From NCBI RefSeq assembly GCF_051955275.1, contig NZ_JBQCGW010000293.1, positions 1-64,000 of the forward strand: a DNA stretch of 64,000 nucleotides, given 5' to 3'. Positions within the stretch are counted from its first letter, which is position 1; every line of letters begins with the position of its first letter. The notes under the pieces are model-generated. The model was not told the DNA's origin. It did not search any database and was given only the letters and a program-made list of their open reading frames with translations. Origin of the DNA: Pseudobacter sp051955275 (GTDB taxonomy: Bacteria; Bacteroidota; Bacteroidia; Chitinophagales; Chitinophagaceae). Shown piece after piece: positions 35,960 through 44,074 of this stretch. The position numbers were made by a program, and so were the translations under genes.

Positions 35960-36066
35960 GTGCCCAGTCGCTCGCGTCCCCGCGAGTGACTTCTATTCCA
36001 TCGCCTCCGGCGACACAGTGTTCGGCGGAGGCAAACCAATATAAGTAACTCGCAAGAGGCGAGCTA
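35960..36066. repeat. Dispersed intergenic hairpin repeat, copy 1
   Basis: About 107 bases, beginning GTGCCCAGTCGCTCGCGTCC and ending AGAGGCGAGCTA, that recur at 39169-39274. Internal hairpins: CTCGCG/CGCGAG, TCGCC/GGCGA and CTCGC/GCGAG. It lies right after the lpdA stop and just before a convergent gene end. It carries no ORF and looks like a REP-type or small non-autonomous element. Confidence 0.8.
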
Positions 36067-36081
36067 CCGGCCACACGTTGA

Positions 36082-36663
36082 TTATTTCTTAATTACTTCC
36101 TTTTTGAACTTCGCAAACTCTTTGAGAAACTCAGCATGCGAGATAGTATTCAGGTTGCTGAAAAATGAAACCTTCTCTTTTAATTCATAATAATGGGGGT
36201 TGATCCTGGATAGCGTATCCTGCCTGATCACGAAAGAATGGAATTCATTCACCGCTGCATAATTCTTGTAGGAGTCGATATACTGACGGGTTAGTTTTTT
36301 ATCCTTTTTCAGCTCTGATCTGATATTGTATTCTTTTTCAACAGAGCAGGTATTACAGGTATAAACACTGGTATACCGATAGATTTTTCCTTCCCGAGCG
36401 AGTTGGCTTTTATCGCTTTTCCAGGATTGACTGGCTGCATTATAGTACAGTGTATCCGATTCCAGTTCGCGGGGAAATTTATCTATGAGAATGAAATCTG
36501 CGTAAGCAGTATCGCCATTCACCTCAAAAAATGTAGTGGAGAAACCATTACCTGAACGATAGTAGCCATTGTCCAGACGGCTTTTTGCTTCAAACTTCGT
36601 GGGTTTGAAATAGCAGCTGTTAAGCGTAAAACAGGCGCAGATAAAGTACAGGTAATATTTCAT
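36082..36663 (-). CDS. Hypothetical lipoprotein
   Basis: A 193-residue protein; ATG 36663 is chosen because it gives a lipoprotein signal (MKYYLYFICACFTLNSC, lipobox LNSC). The longer frame from 36693 puts ten charged residues ahead of it. The mature part contains FFEVNGDTAYADFILIDKFP and a CNTC pair at about residue 104 (YTCNTCSVEKEY), which could form a disulphide. No family is recognised. It is flanked by the dispersed repeat at its 3' end and transcribed on its own. Confidence 0.7.
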   Translation of the reverse strand: MKYYLYFICACFTLNSCYFKPTKFEAKSRLDNGYYRSGNGFSTTFFEVNGDTAYADFILIDKFPRELESDTLYYNAASQSWKSDKSQLAREGKIYRYTSVYTCNTCSVEKEYNIRSELKKDKKLTRQYIDSYKNYAAVNEFHSFVIRQDTLSRINPHYYELKEKVSFFSNLNTISHAEFLKEFAKFKKEVIKK

Positions 36664-36807
36664 GGCTTGTTCAGTTTGGTGAAGAGCAGGCATGGAAAAC
36701 CAGGCCCTGCTTTTACCAGATGTGTGGCAATGGAAAATTACATAAATACCCGGTACAATTTTAAATACATATTTCTTCCATGCCGAAGGGTCATTGAATG
36801 AGGCTTG

Positions 36808-38400
36808 TTAAGGCTTTACACCGATCAGGAACATGGTGGTCACCGGCCAGGGCTCCGGTTGCAATTGCCCGTTTTCCTCCCTGAAGAGTGCAACGCTTCC
36901 TTTCCAGCGGTTATCCACTATCCAGTCGTTGGTGAATGCTATGGAAGAAGGATGGATCCTGAATCCTGCGGCCTGCATTTCTTCTTTCCATTCATTGAAA
37001 TCCCAGAAACAGAAAGTTTCATGCATTTCACTTTGCCAGTTATCCGTGTAATCCTTACGACTGAGAAACTCAGCGGCATCGCCTAAAGAGAGCCGGATGA
37101 ACTTTTGCTGATCGTACATGGTTTCTGCATACATCAGTTTATATCCTTCCTGTTTCCTGAAGTCTTTGGCGAACCGGAGGAAGCGTGCGTAAGTAGATAA
37201 TTGAGAGAGATAGTCAGCCAGTGATGTCTTGCTTTCAAAAAGCCGATGTGGGTCAGTATTGCTGCCATCAGTATCATTCAGCCAGAGAAAAACTTCCTGT
37301 TGTTTGTTGTAAGGCGCTACTACATCCCGGTTTATCCACACGCCGCCATGAACCAGTTCTTCAAAACGGTTCCGGATGAATTGCAACAGATCCTGACGAC
37401 TGCCATAGGATTCTATCTCATGCGTGAGGCTGCTGGTATGAATGGTATTCATGGAGCTGGGATCGAAGGCCAGTCCGGTTACTGCATTCTTCTTGGAAAA
37501 GAATACAAAGGGGTTATTGAATTCGCCGTTGATCTTTCGCTGCTGGCAAAGTTCGTAGAGATAACGGCTCACTTCGATGCCGTAGAAATCTGACTCCCTG
37601 AAGCGCTCATCTTTACAGGCCAGCTTGATCCAGCTGCCAACGGCACAACCGATATCTCCGATACGGCCGGCCTGAATAAAGGGCGCCGTGTCTTTATATT
37701 TCATCTCGGCGATATCATCCATCTGACGAACATACACGTTGTAGTCGCGTGTTTCGGTGAGGTCGCCGTCATTACTGATCATCGCATCGCGGAAGAGCAG
37801 TTGCACTTTTTCGCTGATCCTGTATTTCTGCCACACTTTGAATGAGGCGGGGTGCATATGTTTTTTAACAAAAGAATCCTGTTGCCAGTCAGGACTGTAC
37901 GCGATCTTTTCCACTACATCCCAGGGCATGGCCGTATGATGATGCCAGGTATCGATATTATCCAACTCGGCTGGCAGAATGGTGAAACCAAGTTTCTGAT
38001 ACATGGTGAGAACATTGGTGGAACAAACCACAATCGTATTTTCCGGAGTACAGTTGATCAGGCCGTCACTTTCGTGTTTGATACGTTTGATGGTATAGTC
38101 GGCAAAATTGGGCAGGTTGCCCACATCATCGATACCATATATGTAAGCTGGAATGCCCAGTTCAATACCGAAAGCCTCGATGGAGATAGCCCTTAGATAG
38201 AATGGGAGCGGGTTCCGGCGTGTATTGGAATGGTTGGAACTGGTGACCGGGAATATGATGGCATCGATCTTTTCATTACGGTTCACTGGTTGGCCGAAAG
38301 GATCCTGCAATCCCTGCAGGCCATTCTCAATGATATTTTTGAGATACTCAAACTGGAATATTGTCAGCAATTGATGACGCCCGGGGATCAACAGGTACAT
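36808..38400 (-). CDS. NMNAT-like (degenerate) nucleotidyltransferase fused to a class I methyltransferase
   Basis: A 530-residue cytosolic protein, start ATG 38400. Residues 1-150 read like a NadM-type nucleotidyltransferase: IPGRHQLLTIFQFEYL matches GRFQPxHxGHxxxI with the HxGH motif changed to TIFQ; SSNHSNTRRNPLPFYLRA matches the family SSQxSxTxxNPFTxxER block; VVCSTNVLTMYQKLGFTIL matches the later SNNPLVxxLFxxxGY block. Residues about 240-400 are a Rossmann methyltransferase (RIGDIGCAVGSWIKLA as SAM motif I, DFYGIEVSRY as motif II). The gene lies 48 bases from, and divergent to, the NAD regulator NrtR, which supports a role near NAD metabolism. The missing HxGH suggests a binding rather than adenylylating role. 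Both the N-terminal call and the function are inference. Confidence 0.6.
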   Translation of the reverse strand: MYLLIPGRHQLLTIFQFEYLKNIIENGLQGLQDPFGQPVNRNEKIDAIIFPVTSSNHSNTRRNPLPFYLRAISIEAFGIELGIPAYIYGIDDVGNLPNFADYTIKRIKHESDGLINCTPENTIVVCSTNVLTMYQKLGFTILPAELDNIDTWHHHTAMPWDVVEKIAYSPDWQQDSFVKKHMHPASFKVWQKYRISEKVQLLFRDAMISNDGDLTETRDYNVYVRQMDDIAEMKYKDTAPFIQAGRIGDIGCAVGSWIKLACKDERFRESDFYGIEVSRYLYELCQQRKINGEFNNPFVFFSKKNAVTGLAFDPSSMNTIHTSSLTHEIESYGSRQDLLQFIRNRFEELVHGGVWINRDVVAPYNKQQEVFLWLNDTDGSNTDPHRLFESKTSLADYLSQLSTYARFLRFAKDFRKQEGYKLMYAETMYDQQKFIRLSLGDAAEFLSRKDYTDNWQSEMHETFCFWDFNEWKEEMQAAGFRIHPSSIAFTNDWIVDNRWKGSVALFREENGQLQPEPWPVTTMFLIGVKP

Positions 38401-38448
38401 AGGAACAATTTGCAATAAAGATAGTGGATTCGGTATATTGCAGCTGAT

Positions 38449-39141
38449 ATGAGTTCACCGGCTTCAGATATCAAAGTGGCAGTAGACGCCATTGTTTTCG
38501 GGTACTCCAAGCAGGAAGGAGTATCTATTCTGCTGATCCAGCGGAAGTACCCTCCTTTCAAAAATGCCTGGGCGATCCCGGGTGGTTTCATCCTGCCTGA
38601 TGAAACCCTCGAAGATGCCGTAAAGCGGGAGCTGCGAGAGGAAACAGGTATCGAAGTGAATTACCTGGAACAACTTTATACATTCGGCGCTCCCAAACGC
38701 GATCCGCGCCAACGTGTGATCTCCATTGCATACGTGGCCCTGGTGAAATCAAGCCAGTTTCAGCAGCTGAAAGCCAGTACCGATGCGGAGAATGCACAAT
38801 GGTTCAATTTCCGCGAGCTGCCTCCCCTGGCCTTCGATCACCAGGCGATCCTGGAAGCCGCTATTGATCGCATCCGCACCAAGATCCGCTATCAACCCAT
38901 CGGGTTTGAACTGCTCGACCGCAAGTTCCCTTTCGCCGATCTCGAAAAATTATACATCGCTCTCCTCGGCCGGGATATCGACCGCCGCAATTTCTCCAGG
39001 AAAATGCTGGCCCTCGGAATCCTGGATGAAACAAATGAGTATGCCAGGCCGGAAGGCAAAGGCAGGCCCAGTAAGATGTATCAGTTCAACAAGAAACGTT
39101 ACCAGCAGTTACTGAAGGAAGGAATGCATTTTGAGATATAA
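38449..39141 (+). CDS. nrtR: NrtR-type transcriptional regulator (Nudix plus winged helix)
   Basis: A 230-residue protein. Residues 1-145 form a Nudix domain with a complete Nudix box at 46-68 (GFILPDE...RELREETGI). The C-terminal part (about 150-230) is the NrtR winged helix-turn-helix: FPFADLEKLYIALLGRDIDRRNFSRKMLALGIL and GRPSKMYQFNKKRYQQLL. NrtR regulators repress NAD biosynthesis and salvage genes and are released by ADP-ribose or related ligands. Two matching palindromes lie 174 bases downstream of the gene, in front of the NAD-salvage operon. The intact Nudix box means hydrolase activity may be retained, although many NrtR proteins have lost it. Confidence 0.9.
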   Translation: MSSPASDIKVAVDAIVFGYSKQEGVSILLIQRKYPPFKNAWAIPGGFILPDETLEDAVKRELREETGIEVNYLEQLYTFGAPKRDPRQRVISIAYVALVKSSQFQQLKASTDAENAQWFNFRELPPLAFDHQAILEAAIDRIRTKIRYQPIGFELLDRKFPFADLEKLYIALLGRDIDRRNFSRKMLALGILDETNEYARPEGKGRPSKMYQFNKKRYQQLLKEGMHFEI

Positions 39142-39168
39142 TCATGCAGTACCCATCATAAGCAGCGT

Positions 39169-39274
39169 GTGCCCAGTCGCCCGCGTCCCACGGCTGACTT
39201 CTATTCCGTCGCCTCCGGCGACACGGCGTTCACCAGAGGCGAACAAATATAAGTAACTCGCCAGAGGCGAGCTA
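39169..39274. repeat. Dispersed intergenic hairpin repeat, copy 2
   Basis: About 106 bases matching 35960-36066 in the same orientation, with roughly one mismatch in six by eye and near-identity over GACTTCTATTCC, TCGCCTCCGGCGACAC and ATATAAGTAACTCG. The first hairpin is degraded here (CCCGCGTCCCACGGCTG), while the last (CTCGCC/GGCGAG) is kept. It lies between the nrtR stop and the operators of the NAD operon. Confidence 0.8.
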
Positions 39275-39314
39275 ATGGGACCACCCTGACTTTCCCGTGC
39301 CCACCCTGATAATC

Positions 39315-39345
39315 TTTATTTTGCGTGCTTTTAACGCAAAATAAA
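39315..39345. promoter_or_regulatory. NrtR operator 1 (GT-N7-AC palindrome)
   Basis: Perfect inverted repeat with 12-base arms, TTTATTTTGCGT / ACGCAAAATAAA, around a 7-base spacer. The GT-N7-AC core is the known core of NrtR operators. It lies directly upstream of the promoter's TTG element. Confidence 0.8.
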
Positions 39346-39346
39346 T

Positions 39347-39376
39347 TTGCGCATTCCAGATTCCTGCATAAATTTG
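39347..39376 (+). promoter_or_regulatory. Promoter of the NAD-salvage operon (TTG-N19-TAnnTTTG)
   Basis: TTG at 39347-39349 and TAAATTTG at 39369-39376 are separated by exactly 19 bases, the Bacteroidota housekeeping promoter pattern. Transcription should begin at about 39383, which leaves a leader of only about ten bases before the ATG at 39394. The promoter is bracketed by two palindromes, so bound NrtR should block it. Confidence 0.8.
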
Positions 39377-39393
39377 CGTATAAATAACGCAAA
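39373..39393. promoter_or_regulatory. NrtR operator 2 (GT-N7-AC palindrome)
   Basis: TTTGCGT / ACGCAAA around the spacer ATAAATA, with the same arm sequence and GT-N7-AC core as operator 1. It overlaps the -7 box and the transcription start and ends at the base before the start codon. Confidence 0.8.
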
Positions 39394-40290
39394 ATGAAAA
39401 CGACAGGCGTAATCATAGCAAGGTTTCAGACTCCCTATCTTCACGAAGGGCATATCTATCTTCTCAATGAGATAAAAGCCAAACACAATAAAGTGGTTGT
39501 AGTGCTGGGCGTGTCCCCTGTGAAAGGAAGCCGTCGTAATCCCTTTGATTTTTATACACGCGAAAAATTGCTCAAGCAGTTCGCTCCCGAACTGGTGGTG
39601 CTCCCGCTCAGTGATCATCCATCAGATGCGGTATGGAGCCAGCAGCTGGACAATCTCCTTAGTTCCACTTTTCCGATGGAAATGTTCAGATTGTATGGGA
39701 GCCGCGACAGCTTCATTCCTTATTATTCCGGTACGATGGAAGTGGAAGCTCTACCTGAAGTAGGCGAGCATTCCGCAACCAATATCAGGGATGAGAACGG
39801 AGATAAGGTACTCAGCTCTGAAGATTTTCGTCTCGGCATCAATTATGCATATCACAGCATGTATCCTAAAGTGTACGCTACCGTTGATATTGCCGTGATC
39901 AATGAAGAAAAGAATGAAGTATTGCTCGGTAAAAAGCACAGGGCCGCTGAATGGCGCTTTCCTGGCGGGTTCTCCGATCCTGAAGACCTGAACTTTGAAG
40001 CAGCTGCCAGAAGGGAACTTACTGAAGAATGCGGGGATCTGGAGGTGGAGGAAATGCAGTACATTGGTTCAGCCCGCATTAACGACTGGCGTTACAGGAA
40101 AGAAACCGATAAGATCATCAGCCTTTTCTTTAAAACGAAATTCTTATTCGGCAATGCCAAAGCATCGGACGACCTCGCTGAAGTAACCTGGTTCCCCATC
40201 AGCGAACTGGCAACCATGAAAGAGCAAAACAGGATCACACCTGAACACCATGTGCTGGTTGACCTGCTGATCAAAAACATAAACCGCTAA
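39394..40290 (+). CDS. Bifunctional NMN adenylyltransferase / Nudix hydrolase
   Basis: A 298-residue cytosolic enzyme of the NadM-Nudix type. Residues 1-175 are the adenylyltransferase: VIIARFQTPYLHEGHIYLL with the HxGH motif (HEGH), KVVVVLGVSPVKGSRRNPFDFYTREKLL, and FRLYGSRDSFIPYYSG. Residues about 180-298 are a Nudix domain with EWRFPGGFSDPEDLNFEAAARRELTEECGD, a Nudix box with one extra residue before RELTEE. The first half makes NAD from NMN and ATP; the Nudix half of related proteins cleaves ADP-ribose to AMP and ribose 5-phosphate. It is the first gene of the operon, and its start codon abuts operator 2. No clear ribosome-binding site is visible in the very short leader. Confidence 0.9.
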   Translation: MKTTGVIIARFQTPYLHEGHIYLLNEIKAKHNKVVVVLGVSPVKGSRRNPFDFYTREKLLKQFAPELVVLPLSDHPSDAVWSQQLDNLLSSTFPMEMFRLYGSRDSFIPYYSGTMEVEALPEVGEHSATNIRDENGDKVLSSEDFRLGINYAYHSMYPKVYATVDIAVINEEKNEVLLGKKHRAAEWRFPGGFSDPEDLNFEAAARRELTEECGDLEVEEMQYIGSARINDWRYRKETDKIISLFFKTKFLFGNAKASDDLAEVTWFPISELATMKEQNRITPEHHVLVDLLIKNINR

Positions 40291-40300
40291 ACTGGATATC

Positions 40301-41722
40301 ATGAAAACGAAAGAAAACATTTTGCTTCTCGCAGATGCATATAAATATTCTCACCATAAACTGTATTATCCCGGTACTTCCACTATTTACTCTTACCTGG
40401 AGAGCAGGGGTGGACAGTTCAACGAAACTGTATTCTTCGGTCTTCAGTACTTTCTCAAACATTACCTGGAAGGTGTGGTGATCACCAAAGAAAAGATAGA
40501 TGAAGCTGCTGAATTCCTGCCACAGGTATTCGGAAGGGATGATGTATTCGACAGATCAAAATTTGATTATATCCTTAACAAACATGGTGGTAAGCTGCCC
40601 ATCCGGATCAAGGCTGTACCTGAGGGAACAGTAGTACCCGTGAACAATGTGCTGATGACCATCGAGAATACAGACCCTGAATGTTTCTGGCTGAGTAACT
40701 TCCTGGAAACACTGCTGATGCAGGTCTGGTATCCCAACACGGTGTCTACTTTATCCAGGGAGATCAGGAAAGTGGTAGCCTCCTATTTTAAAGACACAGC
40801 TTCTTCTTCTGTTCAGGATAGCGTGGACTTTGTACTGAATGATTTCGGATTCCGTGGAGCGAGTTCTGTAGAAAGTGCTGGTGTCGGTGGTGCGGCGCAC
40901 CTGATCAACTTCAGGGGTAGCGATACCATCATCGGAAGCATGCTGGCAAAGAACTATTACAATGCACAACAGGTATATGGTCTGTCAGTTCCTGCTACAG
41001 AGCACTCTGTATGTACACTGCTGGGAGAAGAAGGAGAGCTGGAAGTGTTCAGGCATGTGCTCAAGACTTTCCCTACCGGTATCGTGGCCTGCGTATCCGA
41101 CTCCTTCGATATTTTCAGAGCCTGCAGTGATTACTGGGGCGAAGAACTGAAGGAGCTGGTGTTAAGTCGTGATGGCGTGCTGGTGATCCGCCCCGACAGC
41201 GGTGATCCTATTTTCACCCTGCTGAAAGTATTCGCTATCCTTATGAATAAATTCGGCTACACCATCAACGACAAAGGATACAAAGTGCTGCCTCCCCAGG
41301 TGCGCGTACTACAGGGCGACGGTGTGAACATTGACACTATCCGTTTCATCTACGGCGCACTCAAAGTGAATGGCATCAGTGCTGAAAACCTGGTACTCGG
41401 TATGGGTGGTGCACTTTTACAGAAAGTGGACAGGGACACTCAGAAGTTTGCTTTCAAGTGTTCTTATGCCGAAATAAATGGACAGCCCACTGACGTGCAG
41501 AAACACCCCGTAGAACTGGATAGCCATGGTCAACTGGTGCAGTCCTTTAAAAAATCAAAAGCCGGAAAACTGAAACTGATCTGGAAGGATGATAGTTACC
41601 AGACAGTCCGCCAGGAAAATGAACCCGGTTTTGAAGACAAAATGATCACTGTTTTTGAGAACGGTGAGATTACAAACACCAGCCTGTTTGAAGATGTCCG
41701 CGAAAGAGCGAAGCTGAAATAA
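40301..41722 (+). CDS. nadV: Nicotinamide phosphoribosyltransferase
   Basis: A 473-residue enzyme that joins nicotinamide and PRPP to make NMN. It matches the NAMPT/NadV family along its length: LLADAYKYSHHKLYYPGTS at the N terminus, SRGGQFNETVFFGLQYFLKHYL, FGFRGASSVESAGVGGAAHL, PATEHSVCTLLG carrying the catalytic His, VSDSFDIFRACSDYWGEEL, VLVIRPDSGDP and LQGDGVNIDTI. It lies ten bases after the NMN adenylyltransferase gene, so the two steps together rebuild NAD from nicotinamide, the by-product released by ADP-ribosyl transfer and by NAD glycohydrolases. Gene symbol by family resemblance. Confidence 0.94.
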   Translation: MKTKENILLLADAYKYSHHKLYYPGTSTIYSYLESRGGQFNETVFFGLQYFLKHYLEGVVITKEKIDEAAEFLPQVFGRDDVFDRSKFDYILNKHGGKLPIRIKAVPEGTVVPVNNVLMTIENTDPECFWLSNFLETLLMQVWYPNTVSTLSREIRKVVASYFKDTASSSVQDSVDFVLNDFGFRGASSVESAGVGGAAHLINFRGSDTIIGSMLAKNYYNAQQVYGLSVPATEHSVCTLLGEEGELEVFRHVLKTFPTGIVACVSDSFDIFRACSDYWGEELKELVLSRDGVLVIRPDSGDPIFTLLKVFAILMNKFGYTINDKGYKVLPPQVRVLQGDGVNIDTIRFIYGALKVNGISAENLVLGMGGALLQKVDRDTQKFAFKCSYAEINGQPTDVQKHPVELDSHGQLVQSFKKSKAGKLKLIWKDDSYQTVRQENEPGFEDKMITVFENGEITNTSLFEDVRERAKLK

Positions 41723-41742
41723 GACTGGTACAAATTGAGTAT

Positions 41743-42558
41743 ATGAAAACGAATAGAGTGGAGATAGCCCGCAATACCCTTGCGATCCTGGAAGCCGGCT
41801 ACTACCACAATAATAAAAATGAAAAGGTGGATGTAAGCGAAGCAAAGCAGTTCACCATCGACCATACAAAATTATTTACGCCCGATGAATTGCAGGAGCT
41901 TTCGCTAAGGACTCCTGAAGCGCGCTTCACAACAGCATTTGAAGTAGAGAATGAAACCACGCTGGATGCTACCCGAAGGTTGATTGCAGCAGGAGAACCG
42001 GATCCGCTTTGCCTGAACTTCGCTTCCGCGAAGAACCCGGGGGGAGGCTTTCTTGGCGGAGCTGTAGCACAGGAAGAATGTATTGCACGGGCATCAGGCC
42101 TGTACCCCAGCCTTCTGAAAGCGCCGGAATATTATGCGTATCACAGGAATAAAACACTGTTGTACTCTGATCATATGATCTACTCGCCCAAAGTGCCTGT
42201 GTTTAAAGATGAAGAAGGAAATCTCCTGGATGAAATTGTCTGCACGAGTATTATTACATCACCTGCTGCCAATGCAGGAGCAATTGCCAGTAATGAAAAG
42301 GACAGTCTTGACAAGATCCTACCTGTGATGCAAAACAGGATCGAAAAACTGCTGGCGCTTTGCAGGCATTATAATCATGAGACCCTGGTACTTGGCGCTT
42401 GGGGATGCGGCGTGTTCAGAAATAAGCCGGAAGATATCGCCAGGTTTTTTCATGAAGCGCTCACCGGAAAATACAAAGGGCAGTTCAAAAGAGTTGTGTT
42501 TGCTGTGAAGACAAAAAACGAAAGAATCATTGAGCCATTCAGGAAATGGTTTGCATAA
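41743..42558 (+). CDS. TIGR02452 / microbial PARG-type macrodomain hydrolase
   Basis: A 271-residue protein of the bacterial poly(ADP-ribose) glycohydrolase type. The N-terminal segment (RVEIARNTLAILEAGYYHN) is the DUF2263/TIGR02452 lead-in. The catalytic loop NPGGGFLGGAVAQEE at 98-112 carries the two catalytic Glu residues (111, 112) of the GGG-x6-8-QEE signature. The macrodomain continues with LVLGAWGCGVFRNKP. Such enzymes remove ADP-ribose from proteins or nucleic acids. Its place after the NAMPT gene (20 bases) and before a second ADP-ribose hydrolase suggests that it recovers ADP-ribose for recycling or reverses a modification. Confidence 0.9.
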   Translation: MKTNRVEIARNTLAILEAGYYHNNKNEKVDVSEAKQFTIDHTKLFTPDELQELSLRTPEARFTTAFEVENETTLDATRRLIAAGEPDPLCLNFASAKNPGGGFLGGAVAQEECIARASGLYPSLLKAPEYYAYHRNKTLLYSDHMIYSPKVPVFKDEEGNLLDEIVCTSIITSPAANAGAIASNEKDSLDKILPVMQNRIEKLLALCRHYNHETLVLGAWGCGVFRNKPEDIARFFHEALTGKYKGQFKRVVFAVKTKNERIIEPFRKWFA

Positions 42559-42583
42559 TAAGTAAAAGCTTCAATCAGTAGTT

Positions 42584-43522
42584 ATGACCATCGATCAGGT
42601 AAAGGGTGCATTGTATGGAGTTGCCATTGGAGACGCACTGGGTGTGCCGGTTGAATTCAATCAGCGGGCATATCTCGACCAGAATCCTGTAGTTGACTTT
42701 ATAGGGTATAAATCTCATAACCAGCCTCCGGGTACATTCTCCGATGATGCCAGTCTTACATTCTGTTTAGCAGAATCATTATGTTATGGGTTTGATCTTA
42801 TTGATATGGCCGACAGGTTTGTCAGGTGGCAATCTGCTGGATATTGGGCTGCATATGGTGAAGTGTTTGATATCGGTATGACAACATATGCTGCTATCAG
42901 CCGTCTGAAAAGGGGCGTTCAGCCTCAGTTAGCCGGTGATTTTGATGAAGACGCAAATGGAAATGGCAGCCTCATGCGAATCATGCCCCTGGTATTTTAT
43001 ACTAAAGACTTGCCATTGGGAATAAGATATGAAATAGTGAAGGATGTTTCCTCCATTACGCACGGTCATATCAGGTCGGTGATCTCCTGTTTTTATTACC
43101 TGGAATTGGCGTTGCATTTATTGAATGGAAAGAGCAAAGAGGAAGCTTACAAAATAACAGCCACAACGGTAAAGGAAGTGCTGGATCAGCAAAAGATCAT
43201 TGAAAGAGAATTGAAAATATTTGATCCGCTTCTTGAGACCGATATATCATTACGTACAAGGGATAAAATTTCTTCCTCAGGTTATGTAATTGATTCCCTG
43301 ATGGCATCTGTATGGTGCTTTATGACAACAAACAATTATCAGGAGGCTACCCTGAAATCGGTAAATCTTGGCCATGACACGGATACCACCGGAGCCATCA
43401 CCGGAGGCCTGGCAGGTTTGTACTATGGCCTTCATGATATCCCTGAAAAATGGCGCAGGGAGTTGGCGAGAACAAAGGATATCGATGAACTGGGCCTCCG
43501 TTTGTTCAACATGAGGCAATAA
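42584..43522 (+). CDS. ADP-ribosylglycohydrolase (DraG/ARH family)
   Basis: A 312-residue, mostly helical protein. Landmarks: VKGALYGVAIGDALGVPVEF at the N terminus, PGTFSDDASLTFCLAESL with the first metal-binding Asp pair (usual form TDDTxM; the Thr after the Asp pair is Ala here), GNGSLMRIMPLVFY, SITHGHIRSVISCFYY, and the second metal site GHDTDTTGAITGGLAGLYYG. Family members remove ADP-ribose from arginine, serine, DNA or small molecules. It lies 25 bases after the PARG-type gene; two different ADP-ribose hydrolases in one operon imply at least two types of ADP-ribose linkage. Confidence 0.92.
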   Translation: MTIDQVKGALYGVAIGDALGVPVEFNQRAYLDQNPVVDFIGYKSHNQPPGTFSDDASLTFCLAESLCYGFDLIDMADRFVRWQSAGYWAAYGEVFDIGMTTYAAISRLKRGVQPQLAGDFDEDANGNGSLMRIMPLVFYTKDLPLGIRYEIVKDVSSITHGHIRSVISCFYYLELALHLLNGKSKEEAYKITATTVKEVLDQQKIIERELKIFDPLLETDISLRTRDKISSSGYVIDSLMASVWCFMTTNNYQEATLKSVNLGHDTDTTGAITGGLAGLYYGLHDIPEKWRRELARTKDIDELGLRLFNMRQ

Positions 43523-43531
43523 AAACCAACA

Positions 43532-44074
43532 ATGGAAAAGAATCTCAAACATATCAGCAAATTCATGAGCCTGGTGCTGCGGCACAGGCCTGAAGAGATC
43601 GGACTGCAACTGGATGAAAACGGCTGGGCCGACCTGCAGGAACTTATCATTAAACTCAATAGTAAAGGAGCGAACGTAGACGAAGCCACTATTCAACTTG
43701 TAGTGGATACCAACGAGAAAAAACGCTTCGCATTCAATGACGATAAAACAAAGATCCGCGCCAACCAGGGACACAGTATAAAAGTGGACCTTCAACTCAG
43801 CCCGGCTACTCCTCCGGATGTTCTTTATCATGGTACTGCCTTGCATGTGATTGCATCCATCATGAAGAACGGACTGCTGAAACAGAACAGGCATCATGTA
43901 CATCTTACTGCCAGCAAAGAAACTGCAGTATCAGTGGGGGCCCGTCATGGCAAGCCGGTAGTGCTGGAGATCGATGCGGCCAGGATGGTGGCGGAAGGGT
44001 TTGAATTTTATATTACCGACAATGATGTTTGGCTGGTGGAGATAGTGCTGCCAGAATACATCATCTCAGGATAG
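43532..44074 (+). CDS. kptA: RNA 2'-phosphotransferase (KptA/Tpt1)
   Basis: A 180-residue, full-length Tpt1-family enzyme. It shows FMSLVLRHRPEEIGLQLDENGWADLQELI with the RHR triplet at 17-19, IRANQGHSIKVDL with His81, LYHGTALHVIASIMKNGL (His100), HHVHLTASKETAVSVGARHGKPVVLEID (Arg138), and a final YITDNDVWLVEIVLPEYI. Tpt1 transfers an internal RNA 2'-phosphate to NAD, giving nicotinamide and ADP-ribose 1''-2'' cyclic phosphate; some bacterial members also ADP-ribosylate nucleic-acid phosphate ends. Both products feed the other enzymes of this operon. The stop overlaps the convergent LytTR gene by nine bases. Confidence 0.93.
   Translation: MEKNLKHISKFMSLVLRHRPEEIGLQLDENGWADLQELIIKLNSKGANVDEATIQLVVDTNEKKRFAFNDDKTKIRANQGHSIKVDLQLSPATPPDVLYHGTALHVIASIMKNGLLKQNRHHVHLTASKETAVSVGARHGKPVVLEIDAARMVAEGFEFYITDNDVWLVEIVLPEYIISG

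Noticed and set aside
36001..36013. TCGCCTCCGGCGA hairpin as a terminator of lpdA
   Set aside because: It lacks a T-run and occurs identically in the second copy of the dispersed repeat, so it belongs to that element.
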